From assembly GCA_035532215.1 (NCBI GenBank), contig DATKRK010000430.1, forward strand, positions 1-15,362: 15,362 nt of DNA, written 5' to 3'. Position 1 is the first letter of the stretch, and every line of letters begins with the position of its first letter. A program made the translations under genes and the position numbers. The notes beneath the pieces were generated by a model, which was given only the letters and a program-made list of their open reading frames with translations, was not told where the DNA came from and searched no databases. This stretch comes from JAICIG01 sp035532215 (GTDB lineage Bacteria > Planctomycetota > Planctomycetia > Pirellulales > JAICIG01). Shown here one piece after another: positions 1-7,311 of this stretch.

Positions 1-203
1 GGGGGTGGGCGCCCGGCCCGCCCTTAAAAAACGTCGGGGGTGGGCGCCCGGCCCTCCCTTACAAAACGCCGGGCGAGGGCGCCCGGCCCTCCCTTACAAA
101 ACGCCGGGCGAGGGCGCCCGGCCCTCCCTTACAAAACGTCGGGCGAGGGCGCTCGGCCCTCCCTTACGAAAACGCCGGGCGAGGGCGCCCGGCCCTCCCT
201 TTC
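1..203. repeat. Six tandem copies of a 35-bp GC-rich repeat
   Basis: Units start at 1, 36, 71, 106, 141 and 177. The first four are 35 bp, the fifth is 36 bp and the sixth is cut short at about 203. Each unit has a GGGCGCCC palindromic core, then a CCCTCCCTTA tract and an AAAACGYC end. Units 3 and 4 differ at a single base near the end, while the first and last copies are more degenerate, as is usual for tandem arrays. The array may continue beyond the left edge. It ends one base before the GGAG of the sulfatase, so it occupies that gene's upstream region. The unit is not a multiple of three, and open frames across it are by-products of its lack of stop codons. Confidence 0.9.
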
Positions 204-212
204 GGAGAAATC

Positions 213-1619
213 ATGAGTCGAATCGAAACTTCGCATGCCGTGCGTTCGCCAGGACTCCTTCACGCCTGGCTCGCGGTCGTTGTCGCGGCAACGACATTTT
301 GCTCCACAACGCCAGTCGCCGCCGCAACCCCCAAGCCCGCCAAACGCCCGAACGTGCTGGTGATCCTGGCCGACGATCTCGGCCGGGGCGAGTATTCGGC
401 GTTCGGCACGAAGGACGTCCGCACGCCGAACATCGACCGGCTGTTTCGCGAAGGAACGGCCTGCGACAACTTCTTCGCCAATAGTTGCGTCTGTTCGCCC
501 ACGCGGGCGGCGCTGCTGAGCGGCTGCTATCCCGATCGCGTCGGCGTGCCCGGCGTGATTCGCGACAAACCGCAAGACTCGTGGGGCTACCTGGCGCCGC
601 ACGCGACGCTGCTGCCCAAGCCGCTGAAGCAAGCCGGCTATCACACGGCCATCGTCGGCAAGTGGCACCTGGGCTACGAGTCGCCCAACACGCCGAACGA
701 CCGCGGCTTCGATTTTTTTCACGGCTTTCTGGGCGACATGATGGACGACTATTACACCCATTTGCGCAACGGCAAGAACTTCATGCGCCGCAACCGCGAA
801 GTGATCTCGCCCGAGGGCCACGCCACCGATCTGTTCACCGACTGGGCCTGCGCCTATCTCGACGAGCGGGCCAAGGCCGACGCGCCGTTTTTCTTGTATC
901 TGGCCTACAACGCCCCGCACGACCCGATCCAGCCGCCTGAAGAATGGCTGGCCAAAGTGCGGCGCCGCGAGCCCAAGATGTCGCCGAAGCGGGCGCCGCT
1001 GGTGGCTTTGATCGAGCACCTCGATTCCGGCATCGGCCAAGTGCTCGATACGCTCGACCGCACCGGGTTGACCGAGAACACGCTCGTCATTTTCACCTCC
1101 GACAACGGCGGCGTGTTGAACCACGAGGCCAACAACGGCCCGTGGCGCAGCGGCAAGACGCACATGTACGAGGGAGGCTTGCGCGTGCCGATGGCCGCGC
1201 GCTGGCCCGGCCGCATCGCCGCCGGCGGGCGCACCGGCGGCCATTGGCTGTCGATGGATCTGTTTCCCACGATTTTGGAAGCCTGCGGCGCCGAGCCGGT
1301 CGCGGGCATTGACGGCGCCAGCTTGCTCGGCGCCTTGACCGGCGGCGACGAGAAATCGCCCGAGCGCGATCTGTACTTCGTCCGCCGCGAAGGGGGGCTG
1401 GCCTATTGCGGCAAGACGATCGAGGCCTTCCGCCGGGGCGACTGGAAGCTCGTGCAAGACAGCCCCTTTGCGCCGCTGGAGCTTTACAACCTGGCCGACG
1501 ATCCGCTGGAAACCAAAAACCTCGCCGGCAGCCATCGCCCGATGCTCGAAAAGCTCGCGGCCGGGCTGCGCGTCCAAGTGCAACGCGGCGGGGCGGTGGC
1601 ATGGCAGGCGGAGAAGTGA
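213..1619 (+). CDS. Secreted sulfatase (arylsulfatase A-like, formylglycine type)
   Basis: This enzyme should hydrolyse sulfate esters, probably on a sulfated polysaccharide or glycoside, outside the cytoplasm. It has 468 residues. A hydrophobic export signal lies at about 13-38 and ends in an alanine-rich stretch (PVAAA). The mature domain opens with NVLVILADDLG, giving metal-binding D54 and D55. The CSPTR motif at 94-98 is the CxPxR signature in which C94 would be oxidised to formylglycine by a sulfatase-maturing enzyme. Other active-site motifs are GKWHLG (K150), H236, DN at 297-298 and K315 within WRSGKTHMYEGG. ATG at 213 is chosen because GGAG lies at 204-207, five bases upstream. The protein is near full family length. 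Its substrate cannot be read from sequence. A terminator-like hairpin follows at 1705-1725. Confidence 0.95.
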   Translation: MSRIETSHAVRSPGLLHAWLAVVVAATTFCSTTPVAAATPKPAKRPNVLVILADDLGRGEYSAFGTKDVRTPNIDRLFREGTACDNFFANSCVCSPTRAALLSGCYPDRVGVPGVIRDKPQDSWGYLAPHATLLPKPLKQAGYHTAIVGKWHLGYESPNTPNDRGFDFFHGFLGDMMDDYYTHLRNGKNFMRRNREVISPEGHATDLFTDWACAYLDERAKADAPFFLYLAYNAPHDPIQPPEEWLAKVRRREPKMSPKRAPLVALIEHLDSGIGQVLDTLDRTGLTENTLVIFTSDNGGVLNHEANNGPWRSGKTHMYEGGLRVPMAARWPGRIAAGGRTGGHWLSMDLFPTILEACGAEPVAGIDGASLLGALTGGDEKSPERDLYFVRREGGLAYCGKTIEAFRRGDWKLVQDSPFAPLELYNLADDPLETKNLAGSHRPMLEKLAAGLRVQVQRGGAVAWQAEK

Positions 1620-1704
1620 TTGAACCGGAACTCGGCCGAGGTCAGCAAGGCCCAGGTCAGATCGCGGGCGGCGGCGCGGTCTGTGGAGCGAATTGGCTCT
1701 GCTC

Positions 1705-1725
1705 AACCGCGCCAGCGGTTTTTTT
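1705..1725 (+). terminator. Intrinsic terminator after the sulfatase gene
   Basis: A six-base stem, AACCGC with GCGGTT, encloses a GCCA loop and runs into a tract of seven T residues. It lies about 85 bases after the sulfatase stop codon and probably separates that transcript from the porin gene. The stem is short, so strength is uncertain. Confidence 0.6.
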
Positions 1726-1822
1726 GCCGGTCTCCGGCCCGACGTTTGAAATCAGGCGCCTTAGGGCGACTCTGCTGTAATCGAAAAGGCTGCGGCCTCA
1801 GGCGACGAGTTTTCAAGCCGAG

Positions 1823-1837
1823 CGGCGCCTCGCGCCG
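1823..1837. other. Short GC hairpin in the porin upstream region
   Basis: CGGCGC and GCGCCG form a perfect six-base stem around a three-base loop, 57 bases before the porin start. There is no T tract. The rest of 1726-1893 shows no gene and no clear promoter. The hairpin could be a leader structure or chance in GC-rich DNA. Confidence 0.3.
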
Positions 1838-1893
1838 ATAACCAGCGCCGAGCGTGCAGGTTTTTACGATTTTAGCAGCCGCCGTCAAACGCC

Positions 1894-3537
1894 ATGAGAT
1901 TCTGCGCGCTGATTGCAATGCTGGCGGCAATCTCGACGCTGGCCGCCCAGCTTGCCGGCGCCGCCGAGCCGCCGGATTCGGGCCGCTTGGCGCAACGTTC
2001 GTCCAGGCGGAGTTCGCCCGTGCGCCTCTCGGCCGCTCAGCCGCCCTCGATGGCGAGCCCGTCGGCGACGCCGGGGGAACCGGAGGAGATCCAAGAGGAG
2101 GCGGAGATGCCCCAGCGCATCACGCCCGAAGAAGAGCGGCCGGCGATGGAAGCCTATAAGCGTCTCTATTACGACAACGATTTCTCGTATCTGAACGATC
2201 CGTCGAATCGGGAATTCTACCTGGGAGACGTGTTCAAGCAACGTCCCGTCGGGCGCCGCGGGATGCTCGACCTGGGCGGCGAGTACCGCCTGCGCGGCCA
2301 CCATGAATTCAATCTGCGCGGCCGCAACCTGACCGGCCAGAGCGACGACTTCGTCCTGCAGCGGACGCGATTCTACGGCAATCTGAAGTTGGATGATGGT
2401 GTGCGGCTGTATGGAGAAGGGCTCGATTCCGCTACTTCGTTCCAAAGGCACGCGCCGCTGACGACCGAGGAGAACGGCATCGAGGCGCTCAACCTGTTCG
2501 CCGACCTGCGGTTGGTCGACGGCGAACGGGGCGAGTTTTGGGGGCGCGTCGGCCGGCAAGAATTGGCCTTCGGCCAGGAACGGCTCGTTTCGCCCGCGGA
2601 ATGGAACAACATCTTGCGCACGTTCGACGGCGCCAGACTCTTCTGGCGAGGCCGCGACTGGAATATCGACGCGTTTTGGGTGCGTCCGGTAGCCTTCGGC
2701 GCTTTGCCGAAGCGTCAATTGCGCCCTGACCACCTGGATGTCACTCAAGATTTCTACGGCGTCTGGAGCACCTACGAGCCGACGCCCGCGCTCGAAGAGG
2801 TCCAGGAGGAGGCGGAGGCGATCCGGCCCGGCGCCGCAAAACACACGTTCGATTTCTACTACTTGGGCCTGACGGTTTACGATGCGCCAATTTCGGCGGC
2901 TTATCCCGTCGGCGCCAATTTTCAGACGTTCGGCTCGCGCTGGCAGGGACGCCAGGGGAACTTGTTGTGCGAACTCGAAGGCGCGTATCAGTTCGGCCGC
3001 TACGGCTCGGCCTTGCAGTCGGCCGGCATGACGGTCTCGGGAATCGGTTACGAATTCGCCAAATCGCGCTGGGCGCCGGAATTCTGGGTCTATTACGACT
3101 GGGCCTCGGGCAACGCCAACCCCGGCGGCTCGACGCACGGGACGTTCAACCAACTCTTCCCCTGGGGGCACCGCTATTTCGGTTTCATGGATCTGGTGGG
3201 CCGCCAGAACATCCGCGACCTGAATCTCCAAGCGAGCGCCTCGCCGACCGAGAAAATCAATCTGCTGCTCTGGTATCACGTCTTTCATCTCGCCCAAGCC
3301 CGCGACGCGCTTTATAACGCGGCCGGGACGCCGATCCGCATTTCGCCCAGCGGCGCGGCAGGGACTTACGTAGGGCAAGAATTGGATTTGTTGTGCCAGA
3401 TCGTCGTCAACCCGCGCGCCGACGTGGTCTTCGGCTACTCGCACTTTTTTTCCGGCAGTTTCGTCAAGGCCACGAACCCGCCCGGCGTCAGCGGAAACGC
3501 GGACTTCTATTACTCGCAGTGGACCTGGCGATTTTAG
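1894..3537 (+). CDS. Outer-membrane beta-barrel protein, alginate_export family
   Basis: This is a predicted outer-membrane porin-like barrel of 547 residues. A signal peptide covers about 1-24 (hydrophobic core, then AGA). A proline- and acid-rich linker covers about 25-80. The rest is a run of alternating aromatic and polar strands such as GEYRLRGHHEFNLRG and RTRFYGNLKL, typical of alginate export (AlgE-like) domain proteins. The chain ends in WTWRF, a C-terminal aromatic signature recognised by barrel assembly machinery. The EEIQEEAE motif at 64-71 recurs as EEVQEEAE at 301-308, probably in a loop. The ATG at 1894 begins the signal peptide directly. In the family, AlgE exports alginate; planctomycete relatives are uncharacterised, so cargo is unknown. 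It has its own upstream region after a terminator. Confidence 0.85.
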   Translation: MRFCALIAMLAAISTLAAQLAGAAEPPDSGRLAQRSSRRSSPVRLSAAQPPSMASPSATPGEPEEIQEEAEMPQRITPEEERPAMEAYKRLYYDNDFSYLNDPSNREFYLGDVFKQRPVGRRGMLDLGGEYRLRGHHEFNLRGRNLTGQSDDFVLQRTRFYGNLKLDDGVRLYGEGLDSATSFQRHAPLTTEENGIEALNLFADLRLVDGERGEFWGRVGRQELAFGQERLVSPAEWNNILRTFDGARLFWRGRDWNIDAFWVRPVAFGALPKRQLRPDHLDVTQDFYGVWSTYEPTPALEEVQEEAEAIRPGAAKHTFDFYYLGLTVYDAPISAAYPVGANFQTFGSRWQGRQGNLLCELEGAYQFGRYGSALQSAGMTVSGIGYEFAKSRWAPEFWVYYDWASGNANPGGSTHGTFNQLFPWGHRYFGFMDLVGRQNIRDLNLQASASPTEKINLLLWYHVFHLAQARDALYNAAGTPIRISPSGAAGTYVGQELDLLCQIVVNPRADVVFGYSHFFSGSFVKATNPPGVSGNADFYYSQWTWRF

Positions 3538-3557
3538 CATCGCGAACACGCCCATTC

Positions 3558-3608
3558 GTAGGTCGGGCTTTCCAGCCTGACGGACGTCAGGCTGAAAGCC
3601 TGACCTAC
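3558..3608. repeat. Palindromic intergenic repeat, GTAGGTC family
   Basis: The left arm (3558-3581) and right arm (3586-3608) are inverted copies that differ by one substitution and one extra base, with a four-base loop. The element begins GTAGGTC and ends GACCTAC. It lies between the porin and the aldo/keto reductase. The transcript could fold into a long hairpin that may end or stabilise the porin mRNA, although no T tract follows at once. The arms share a TTCCAG core with the repeats at 5363-5450 and 14559-14611. Confidence 0.85.
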
Positions 3609-3717
3609 GTTTTCATCGCTGCGATTAGCCCGCCAACTGTCGCCGGGCCGGCCGATCGGTTAGATTTTGCTGCATGCGGTTAATGCTCCTGATTTCCGAC
3701 TCCTGACTCCCCTGCAC

Positions 3718-4686
3718 ATGACCGAACGCCGCCCGCTGGGAACGACCGACCTGACTGTTTCGCCGATCGCGTTGGGCTGCTGGCCGATCGCGGGCATCAC
3801 GAGCATCGACGTGACCGAGGCCAACAGCCTGGCCACGATCGGACGCTGTTTCGATTTGGGCATTAACTTTCTCGATACGGCCTATTGCTATGGCCGCGAC
3901 GGCGAGAGCGAGCGGCTGATCCGCCGGGCCCTCGGCTCGCGGCGCGACGAGATGGTGATCGCCACCAAAGGAGGCATCCATTGGGGGCCCGACGGCAAGC
4001 AAGTCAAAGACGGCCGACCCGAGACGCTGAAACGGCAGTGCGATGAAAGCCTGCGACGCTTGGGGACCGATCGCGTTGAGTTGCTCTACCTGCACGCACC
4101 CGATCCGAACGTGCCGGCGGCTGAATCGGCCGGCGCCTTGAAGGAACTGATGGAGGCCGGCAAGACGCTGAGCGTCGGGCTGTCGAACGCCACGCTCGCG
4201 CAGCTCGAAGAGTTCGCCGCCGTTTGCCCGCTGGCGGCGTTTCAGCCGCACTACAACATGCTGCAGCGCGAGATCGAAGCCGACACGCTCCCCTGGTGCC
4301 AGGCGCATGGCGTTTCGGTGATGGTCTATTGGCCGCTGATGAAGGGCCTGTTGGCCGGCAAGCTGCCGCGCGATCACGTGTTCGCCCCCGGCGACGGCCG
4401 GGCCAAGTACCCGATGTTCCAGGGCGAGGAATGGCGGAAGACGCAGGACCTGCTCGACGAGTTGCGGGCCATCGCGGCCGATGCTCGCCGCACGGTGGCT
4501 CAACTGGTCATCAATTGGACGATCCACCGGCCGGGGATTACCGTGGCGCTGTGCGGCGCCAAGCGGCCCGACCAGATCGAGGAGAACGCCGGGGCGCTCG
4601 GCTGGCAGTTGAGCGAAGCGCAGCGGGCGCGGATCGACGCGGCGATCAAGCGTCGCGGCACGCCGGCGTCGCGCTCGGCGGTCTAG
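3718..4686 (+). CDS. Aldo/keto reductase family oxidoreductase
   Basis: This is a cytoplasmic NAD(P)H-dependent reductase with the TIM-barrel aldo/keto reductase signature; its carbonyl or sugar substrate is not identifiable. From ATG at 3718 the protein has 322 residues, the normal length. The catalytic tetrad is visible: D53 and Y58 (FLDTAYCYG), K84 (ATKGG) and H116 (LYLHAPDP). The cofactor-binding strand VGLSN lies at about 143-147, and the C-terminal part shows the usual VALCGAKRPDQIEEN motif. An in-frame TTG at 3667 would add 17 residues unlike the family, so the ATG before TERRPLGTTDLTVS is preferred. There is no clear Shine-Dalgarno sequence. The next gene starts 74 bases downstream on the same strand. 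Confidence 0.93.
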   Translation: MTERRPLGTTDLTVSPIALGCWPIAGITSIDVTEANSLATIGRCFDLGINFLDTAYCYGRDGESERLIRRALGSRRDEMVIATKGGIHWGPDGKQVKDGRPETLKRQCDESLRRLGTDRVELLYLHAPDPNVPAAESAGALKELMEAGKTLSVGLSNATLAQLEEFAAVCPLAAFQPHYNMLQREIEADTLPWCQAHGVSVMVYWPLMKGLLAGKLPRDHVFAPGDGRAKYPMFQGEEWRKTQDLLDELRAIAADARRTVAQLVINWTIHRPGITVALCGAKRPDQIEENAGALGWQLSEAQRARIDAAIKRRGTPASRSAV

Positions 4687-4760
4687 CAAGTTCGGAGGGC
4701 GGACGGCGGAAGTCTGAGAAGAGCGCGTCCGTTCGCGTTGGCAACCAGATAGGGCCTGCG

Positions 4761-5345
4761 ATGACTTCGGTGTTGATTACCGCGTTCGAGCCTTACGACC
4801 GTTGGCCGGAGAATTCGAGCTGGCTCTGCTTGCGGGAGCTGACGCGCGAGCGGCCAACCGCGCCGGCGATCACGACGCGGCGCTACCCGGTCGACTTTCA
4901 AGCGGCCAAGGAAAAGCTGGCGCAGGATCTGAAAGCGAATTACGACTACGCCATTCACCTGGGGCAGGCCCCGCGAAGCACGGCGATCCGTCTCGAAGAA
5001 ATCGGGCTGAATCTCGGCGGCGTTCACTCCGAGCCGCTGCGTCCGCTGGTCGCCGAAGGGCCGGTCGCTTATCGCAGCGAGTTGCCGCTAGACGACTGGG
5101 CCGCGAAACTCCGCCAGGCCGGCATTCCTGCGCAGGTCTCGCACCATGCGGGCACTTACTTGTGCAACGCGATGCTCTATTGGTCGCACTACTACAGCCA
5201 GCAGTTCGCCCTCTGCACTCGTTCCGCGTTCCTGCACTTGCCGCTCGACGTTTCGCAAACGCTCGTCGAGCGCGACGAGCCGCCCAGCCTGCCCGCCGCT
5301 GTTTCGGCGGCGGCGGTGCGACTGATTTTGGAAGAGCTGCGATAG
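4761..5345 (+). CDS. Pyroglutamyl-peptidase I-like cysteine peptidase (family C15)
   Basis: Members of peptidase family C15 remove N-terminal pyroglutamate from peptides in the cytoplasm. This one has 194 residues, slightly shorter than the usual 200-220. The opening VLITAFEPYDRWPENSS matches the family's GFxPFgg-N start in changed form. The catalytic triad can be placed: E79 in IRLEEIGLN after LGQAPRSTA, C135 in GTYLCN and H159 in FLHLP. The substrate-pocket start (EPYDRWPEN) is diverged, so strict pyroglutamate specificity is not certain. ATG at 4761 is the first codon giving the family N-terminus; the frame stays open far upstream, but that part overlaps the aldo/keto reductase and is noise. 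A long palindromic repeat follows the gene. Confidence 0.85.
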   Translation: MTSVLITAFEPYDRWPENSSWLCLRELTRERPTAPAITTRRYPVDFQAAKEKLAQDLKANYDYAIHLGQAPRSTAIRLEEIGLNLGGVHSEPLRPLVAEGPVAYRSELPLDDWAAKLRQAGIPAQVSHHAGTYLCNAMLYWSHYYSQQFALCTRSAFLHLPLDVSQTLVERDEPPSLPAAVSAAAVRLILEELR

Positions 5346-5362
5346 CGGATCGGAAAAAAGCA

Positions 5363-5450
5363 GTAGGGAACGCCCTCTGCGGCGTTCCAGAAGGCGGCAG
5401 TACCGAATCGAGCCCGCTTCAGGGGGAACGACACGGAGGGCGGTCCCTAC
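5363..5450. repeat. Palindromic intergenic repeat, GTAGGGAACGCC family
   Basis: The arms at 5363-5388 and 5425-5450 match at 22 of 26 positions as inverted copies, with a 36-base loop. The element begins GTAGGGA and ends TCCCTAC. It lies between the peptidase and the Skp-like gene. A 14-base stretch very like part of its right arm (GGAACGACACGGAG at 5425-5438) recurs at 6274-6287 next to the groES fragment. Confidence 0.8.
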
Positions 5451-5537
5451 AGAAAGGATGCGGCTGAATGCGAGAAACTGCTCTGGACAAATCTTCGCCT
5501 CGCGAAGTCAAATACCGCCGCGGGGCGTCCTCATGGC

Positions 5538-5542
5538 AGGAG
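5538..5542 (+). promoter_or_regulatory. Ribosome binding site AGGAG of the Skp/OmpH-like gene
   Basis: AGGAG lies eight bases before ATG 5551. It decides between that start and the in-frame ATGs at 5533 and 5458, which would put extra residues before the signal peptide. Confidence 0.75.
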
Positions 5543-5550
5543 TATTCGCG

Positions 5551-6150
5551 ATGCGTATCAAGTATCTACTTGCGGCAGCGGCGTTGGCGATCGTCTCGTT
5601 GTCGGTCTTTTGGAAAAGCCATTGGCTCGAAGCGGCCCAAGAGCCGGTCTTATTCAAGCCGTCTACCCGCGTCGCCCTCGTCGACATGACGAGAGTATTT
5701 GCGGAACACGTGGAGTTCAAAAAGCAGATCGAGATGATGCGGCGCGAGGTCGAAGAGGCGGAAAACAAGCTCAAGACCCGCAAGGAAGAGATCGAACAGG
5801 CTCAGGCCGCCGTGAAAAAGTTGCCGGCGGGAAGCGTAAAGCGGACCGAGGCCGAGCAGCGGCTGCTCCTCGAACAGCAAACGCTGCAGGCCGACGTCAA
5901 TTTGCAAAAAGCGAAATTCATGGAGCAAGAGGCCCGGATCTACCTCGAAGTCTACGAAAGCGTATTAGCGATCATCGATGCCTACGCCACCGAACAAAAA
6001 ATCGATCTGGTCGTGCGATTCAACGGCGATCCTATTGACGATCGCCAAAACCTGCAGAACGTCATGCAACGGCTCAACCGGCAGGTCCTTTTTCACCAAA
6101 AAGGAATCGACATCACCGACGAGATCGTGCGGCGAGCGAACGCCAAATAA
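5551..6150 (+). CDS. Skp/OmpH-like periplasmic chaperone
   Basis: This 199-residue protein resembles the OmpH/Skp family, trimeric chaperones that hold unfolded outer-membrane proteins in the periplasm. Residues 1-21 form a positively started hydrophobic signal or anchor (MRIKYLLAAAALAIVSLSVF). The family domain begins at VALVDMTRVF (41-50), the usual first strand. A long charged helical region from about 55 to 125 (EMMRREVEEAENKLKTRKEE and onward) is the predicted coiled-coil arm. The C-terminal helix and strand (LAIIDAYATEQKIDLVVRF) close the body. There is no classical signal-peptidase site, so it may stay membrane-anchored. The start follows an AGGAG. It converges with the groES side, with the groES 3' fragment beginning 12 bases after its stop. 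Confidence 0.85.
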   Translation: MRIKYLLAAAALAIVSLSVFWKSHWLEAAQEPVLFKPSTRVALVDMTRVFAEHVEFKKQIEMMRREVEEAENKLKTRKEEIEQAQAAVKKLPAGSVKRTEAEQRLLLEQQTLQADVNLQKAKFMEQEARIYLEVYESVLAIIDAYATEQKIDLVVRFNGDPIDDRQNLQNVMQRLNRQVLFHQKGIDITDEIVRRANAK

Positions 6151-6162
6151 CTTCGTCGCGCG

Positions 6163-6267
6163 TCACTGCAGCACGGCCAGAATCTCGTTCTCGCTCATAA
6201 TCAACAGCTCCTCGCCGTCGACCACGACTTCCGAGCCGGCGTAGCTGCTGAAGACGACGCGGTCGCC
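6163..6267 (-). pseudogene. Orphan copy of the last 34 codons and stop of groES
   Basis: This 105-base stretch matches the 3' end of intact groES (7312-7416) with only three mismatches, at 6199 and two further positions. It encodes GroES residues 62-95 and the stop codon. All three changes are synonymous (ATC/ATT for Ile, GAG/GAA for Glu, GTG/GTC for Val). The match starts exactly at the stop codon and ends at 6267, after which only a few bases agree if one inserted base is allowed. It has no start codon and no 5' part, so it cannot make a chaperonin. The even, silent divergence suggests two once-functional alleles rather than a decaying copy. Confidence 0.92.
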
Positions 6268-6273
6268 ATTCGC

Positions 6274-6287
6274 GGAACGCCACGGAG
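6274..6287. repeat. Fragment resembling the GTAGGGAACGCC palindrome arm
   Basis: GGAACGCCACGGAG matches GGAACGACACGGAG in the right arm of the 5363-5450 palindrome at 13 of 14 positions. It lies between the orphan groES 3' end and the stop codon of the BolA-like gene. It is short enough that chance remains possible. Confidence 0.45.
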
Positions 6288-6288
6288 T

Positions 6289-6801
6289 TCATGCATTGGA
6301 CATGACCTCGATATAGGGATCGCTCTTTAGAATCTGAAGAGCCTTGGCCCTGGTCAAGGGACTCGCGCTGGGGCCTTTGGCGCGAAATGACATCAAAACG
6401 CCCGGGGCGCCGATAACCGGCTTCGGTTCGGTCGTGCGGATGCCCTTTTGATTGTTCAAGGCGTCGCGCACGTAGCCGGCGTCCGACGAGCCGCCATGGA
6501 GAAGAACTTCAACGGCTCCATTCGCCATCTGCCTGATCTTATGAACTCTGATTCGGGCTCCGACAGTTTCGAATTCCGCGGGCGTTACCCCCGCGATCAT
6601 CAGAACCTTTCTTCGCTCGTCTTGCGAAAGCGGAGCCGCGCTAAGAACCTCGTCGATTTTCGTCTGCCGGTCCAGCGCCGACATATCTTCGAACAGGCGC
6701 GAGACGACGATTCCCGAGATTCCGTCGTCGTCGTCCAGGCGGACATACTCGGGCTTGAGCGCGCGAAACAGAGCATCTACTATTTTTTCTTTAGCTGCCA
6801 C
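6289..6801 (-). CDS. Hypothetical protein with BolA-like N-terminal domain
   Basis: This 170-residue protein has no recognised function. Residues 5-53 resemble the BolA fold: an N-terminal helix (EKIVDALFRAL), a strand with acidic turn (YVRLDDDDG), a strand (ISGIVVS) and FEDMSALDRQTKIDEVL, comparable to the family's vvvS-x-F-x-g-s-x-x-x-RH-x-x-v pattern. The histidine that BolA proteins carry in RH is absent (DRQ), so Fe-S or glutaredoxin partnering is unlikely. The C-terminal half (about 83-170) is unknown. The GTG start at 6801 follows GGGGTGATGTT and overlaps the end of the HEPN-like gene by 22 bases, implying translational coupling. GC content is visibly lower than the neighbours. It could be an antitoxin or partner of the upstream protein, but that is inference. 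Confidence 0.75.
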   Translation of the reverse strand: MAAKEKIVDALFRALKPEYVRLDDDDGISGIVVSRLFEDMSALDRQTKIDEVLSAAPLSQDERRKVLMIAGVTPAEFETVGARIRVHKIRQMANGAVEVLLHGGSSDAGYVRDALNNQKGIRTTEPKPVIGAPGVLMSFRAKGPSASPLTRAKALQILKSDPYIEVMSNA

Positions 6802-7271
6802 AACATCACCCCGTGGTTGATCACCGTTTGCGCGGCGTCGAGAAAATCCATCGCATGCTTTTTCACAGGATCTCCTTTGATCCCGTGCAGACGGCTCGCC
6901 TTGTGCAGAAAGGTCTTCAGGCTTGCCTCGGAAGCGAAACGCAGATTGTTGTGCCAGAGAATGACGACTTCGTTCATCGCCGCTCGAAGCTTTTTCCCTT
7001 GGTCGTTGATCGCTTCCTCAGAGGCGCCCTTCTGACGCAAGGAATCATAATCGATTCTCAACAACCCGCTCGCTCTGAGTAGTTCGGAGAGGTCATGTCG
7101 TCCCTCGAAGCTTGAGTCATCCGCCCAGCGAAACGCTCGCAAGAGCGACTCGACCGCCAAACCGCCGCAGTAAATTGCAAGCGCGTATGCTGCTCCGCCT
7201 TGATAAATACTACGTGCTTGCTGCATCGGTTCCAAGCTGACTTGGTAGTATTGATCTGCCCTGAATTGCAT
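6780..7271 (-). CDS. HEPN-like domain protein
   Basis: This is a small, mostly alpha-helical protein of 163 residues that resembles HEPN-domain proteins. Motifs seen are the AxxxGGLAVESLLRAF helix (about 34-47), GRHDLSELL (57-65) and LWHNNLRFASE (105-115), similar to the HDLxxLL and W-x-x-x-LRY patterns of HEPN families. The R-x4-6-H ribonuclease motif of toxic HEPN proteins was not found anywhere in the chain, so an RNase role is unsupported. It is the first gene of a two-gene unit, overlapping the BolA-like gene by 22 bases. Its ATG lies 40 bases after the groES stop, with a weak GGGAAA upstream, so read-through from groES is plausible. Base composition is less GC-rich than the flanks, suggesting acquisition. 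Confidence 0.75.
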   Translation of the reverse strand: MQFRADQYYQVSLEPMQQARSIYQGGAAYALAIYCGGLAVESLLRAFRWADDSSFEGRHDLSELLRASGLLRIDYDSLRQKGASEEAINDQGKKLRAAMNEVVILWHNNLRFASEASLKTFLHKASRLHGIKGDPVKKHAMDFLDAAQTVINHGVMLWQLKKK

Positions 7272-7311
7272 CGTGTTTCCCGCTGGGCTTCGCTGCTACG
7301 CCACGAACCTC

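Noticed and set aside
1..203. CRISPR array
   Set aside because: The units are contiguous with no unique spacers, and no cas genes are present.
129..1706. Long minus-strand frame opposite the sulfatase
   Set aside because: It is the high-GC shadow of a clear sulfatase with all its motifs; the product is arginine- and alanine-rich with no domain.
1885..3555. Long minus-strand frame opposite the porin
   Set aside because: Shadow of the alginate_export gene; no recognisable domain or start signal.
3625..4689. Long minus-strand frame opposite the aldo/keto reductase
   Set aside because: Shadow frame; the plus strand shows the full catalytic tetrad.
6780..7271. HEPN ribonuclease toxin
   Set aside because: Each arginine was checked for a histidine four to six residues on and none fits, so RNase activity is not claimed.
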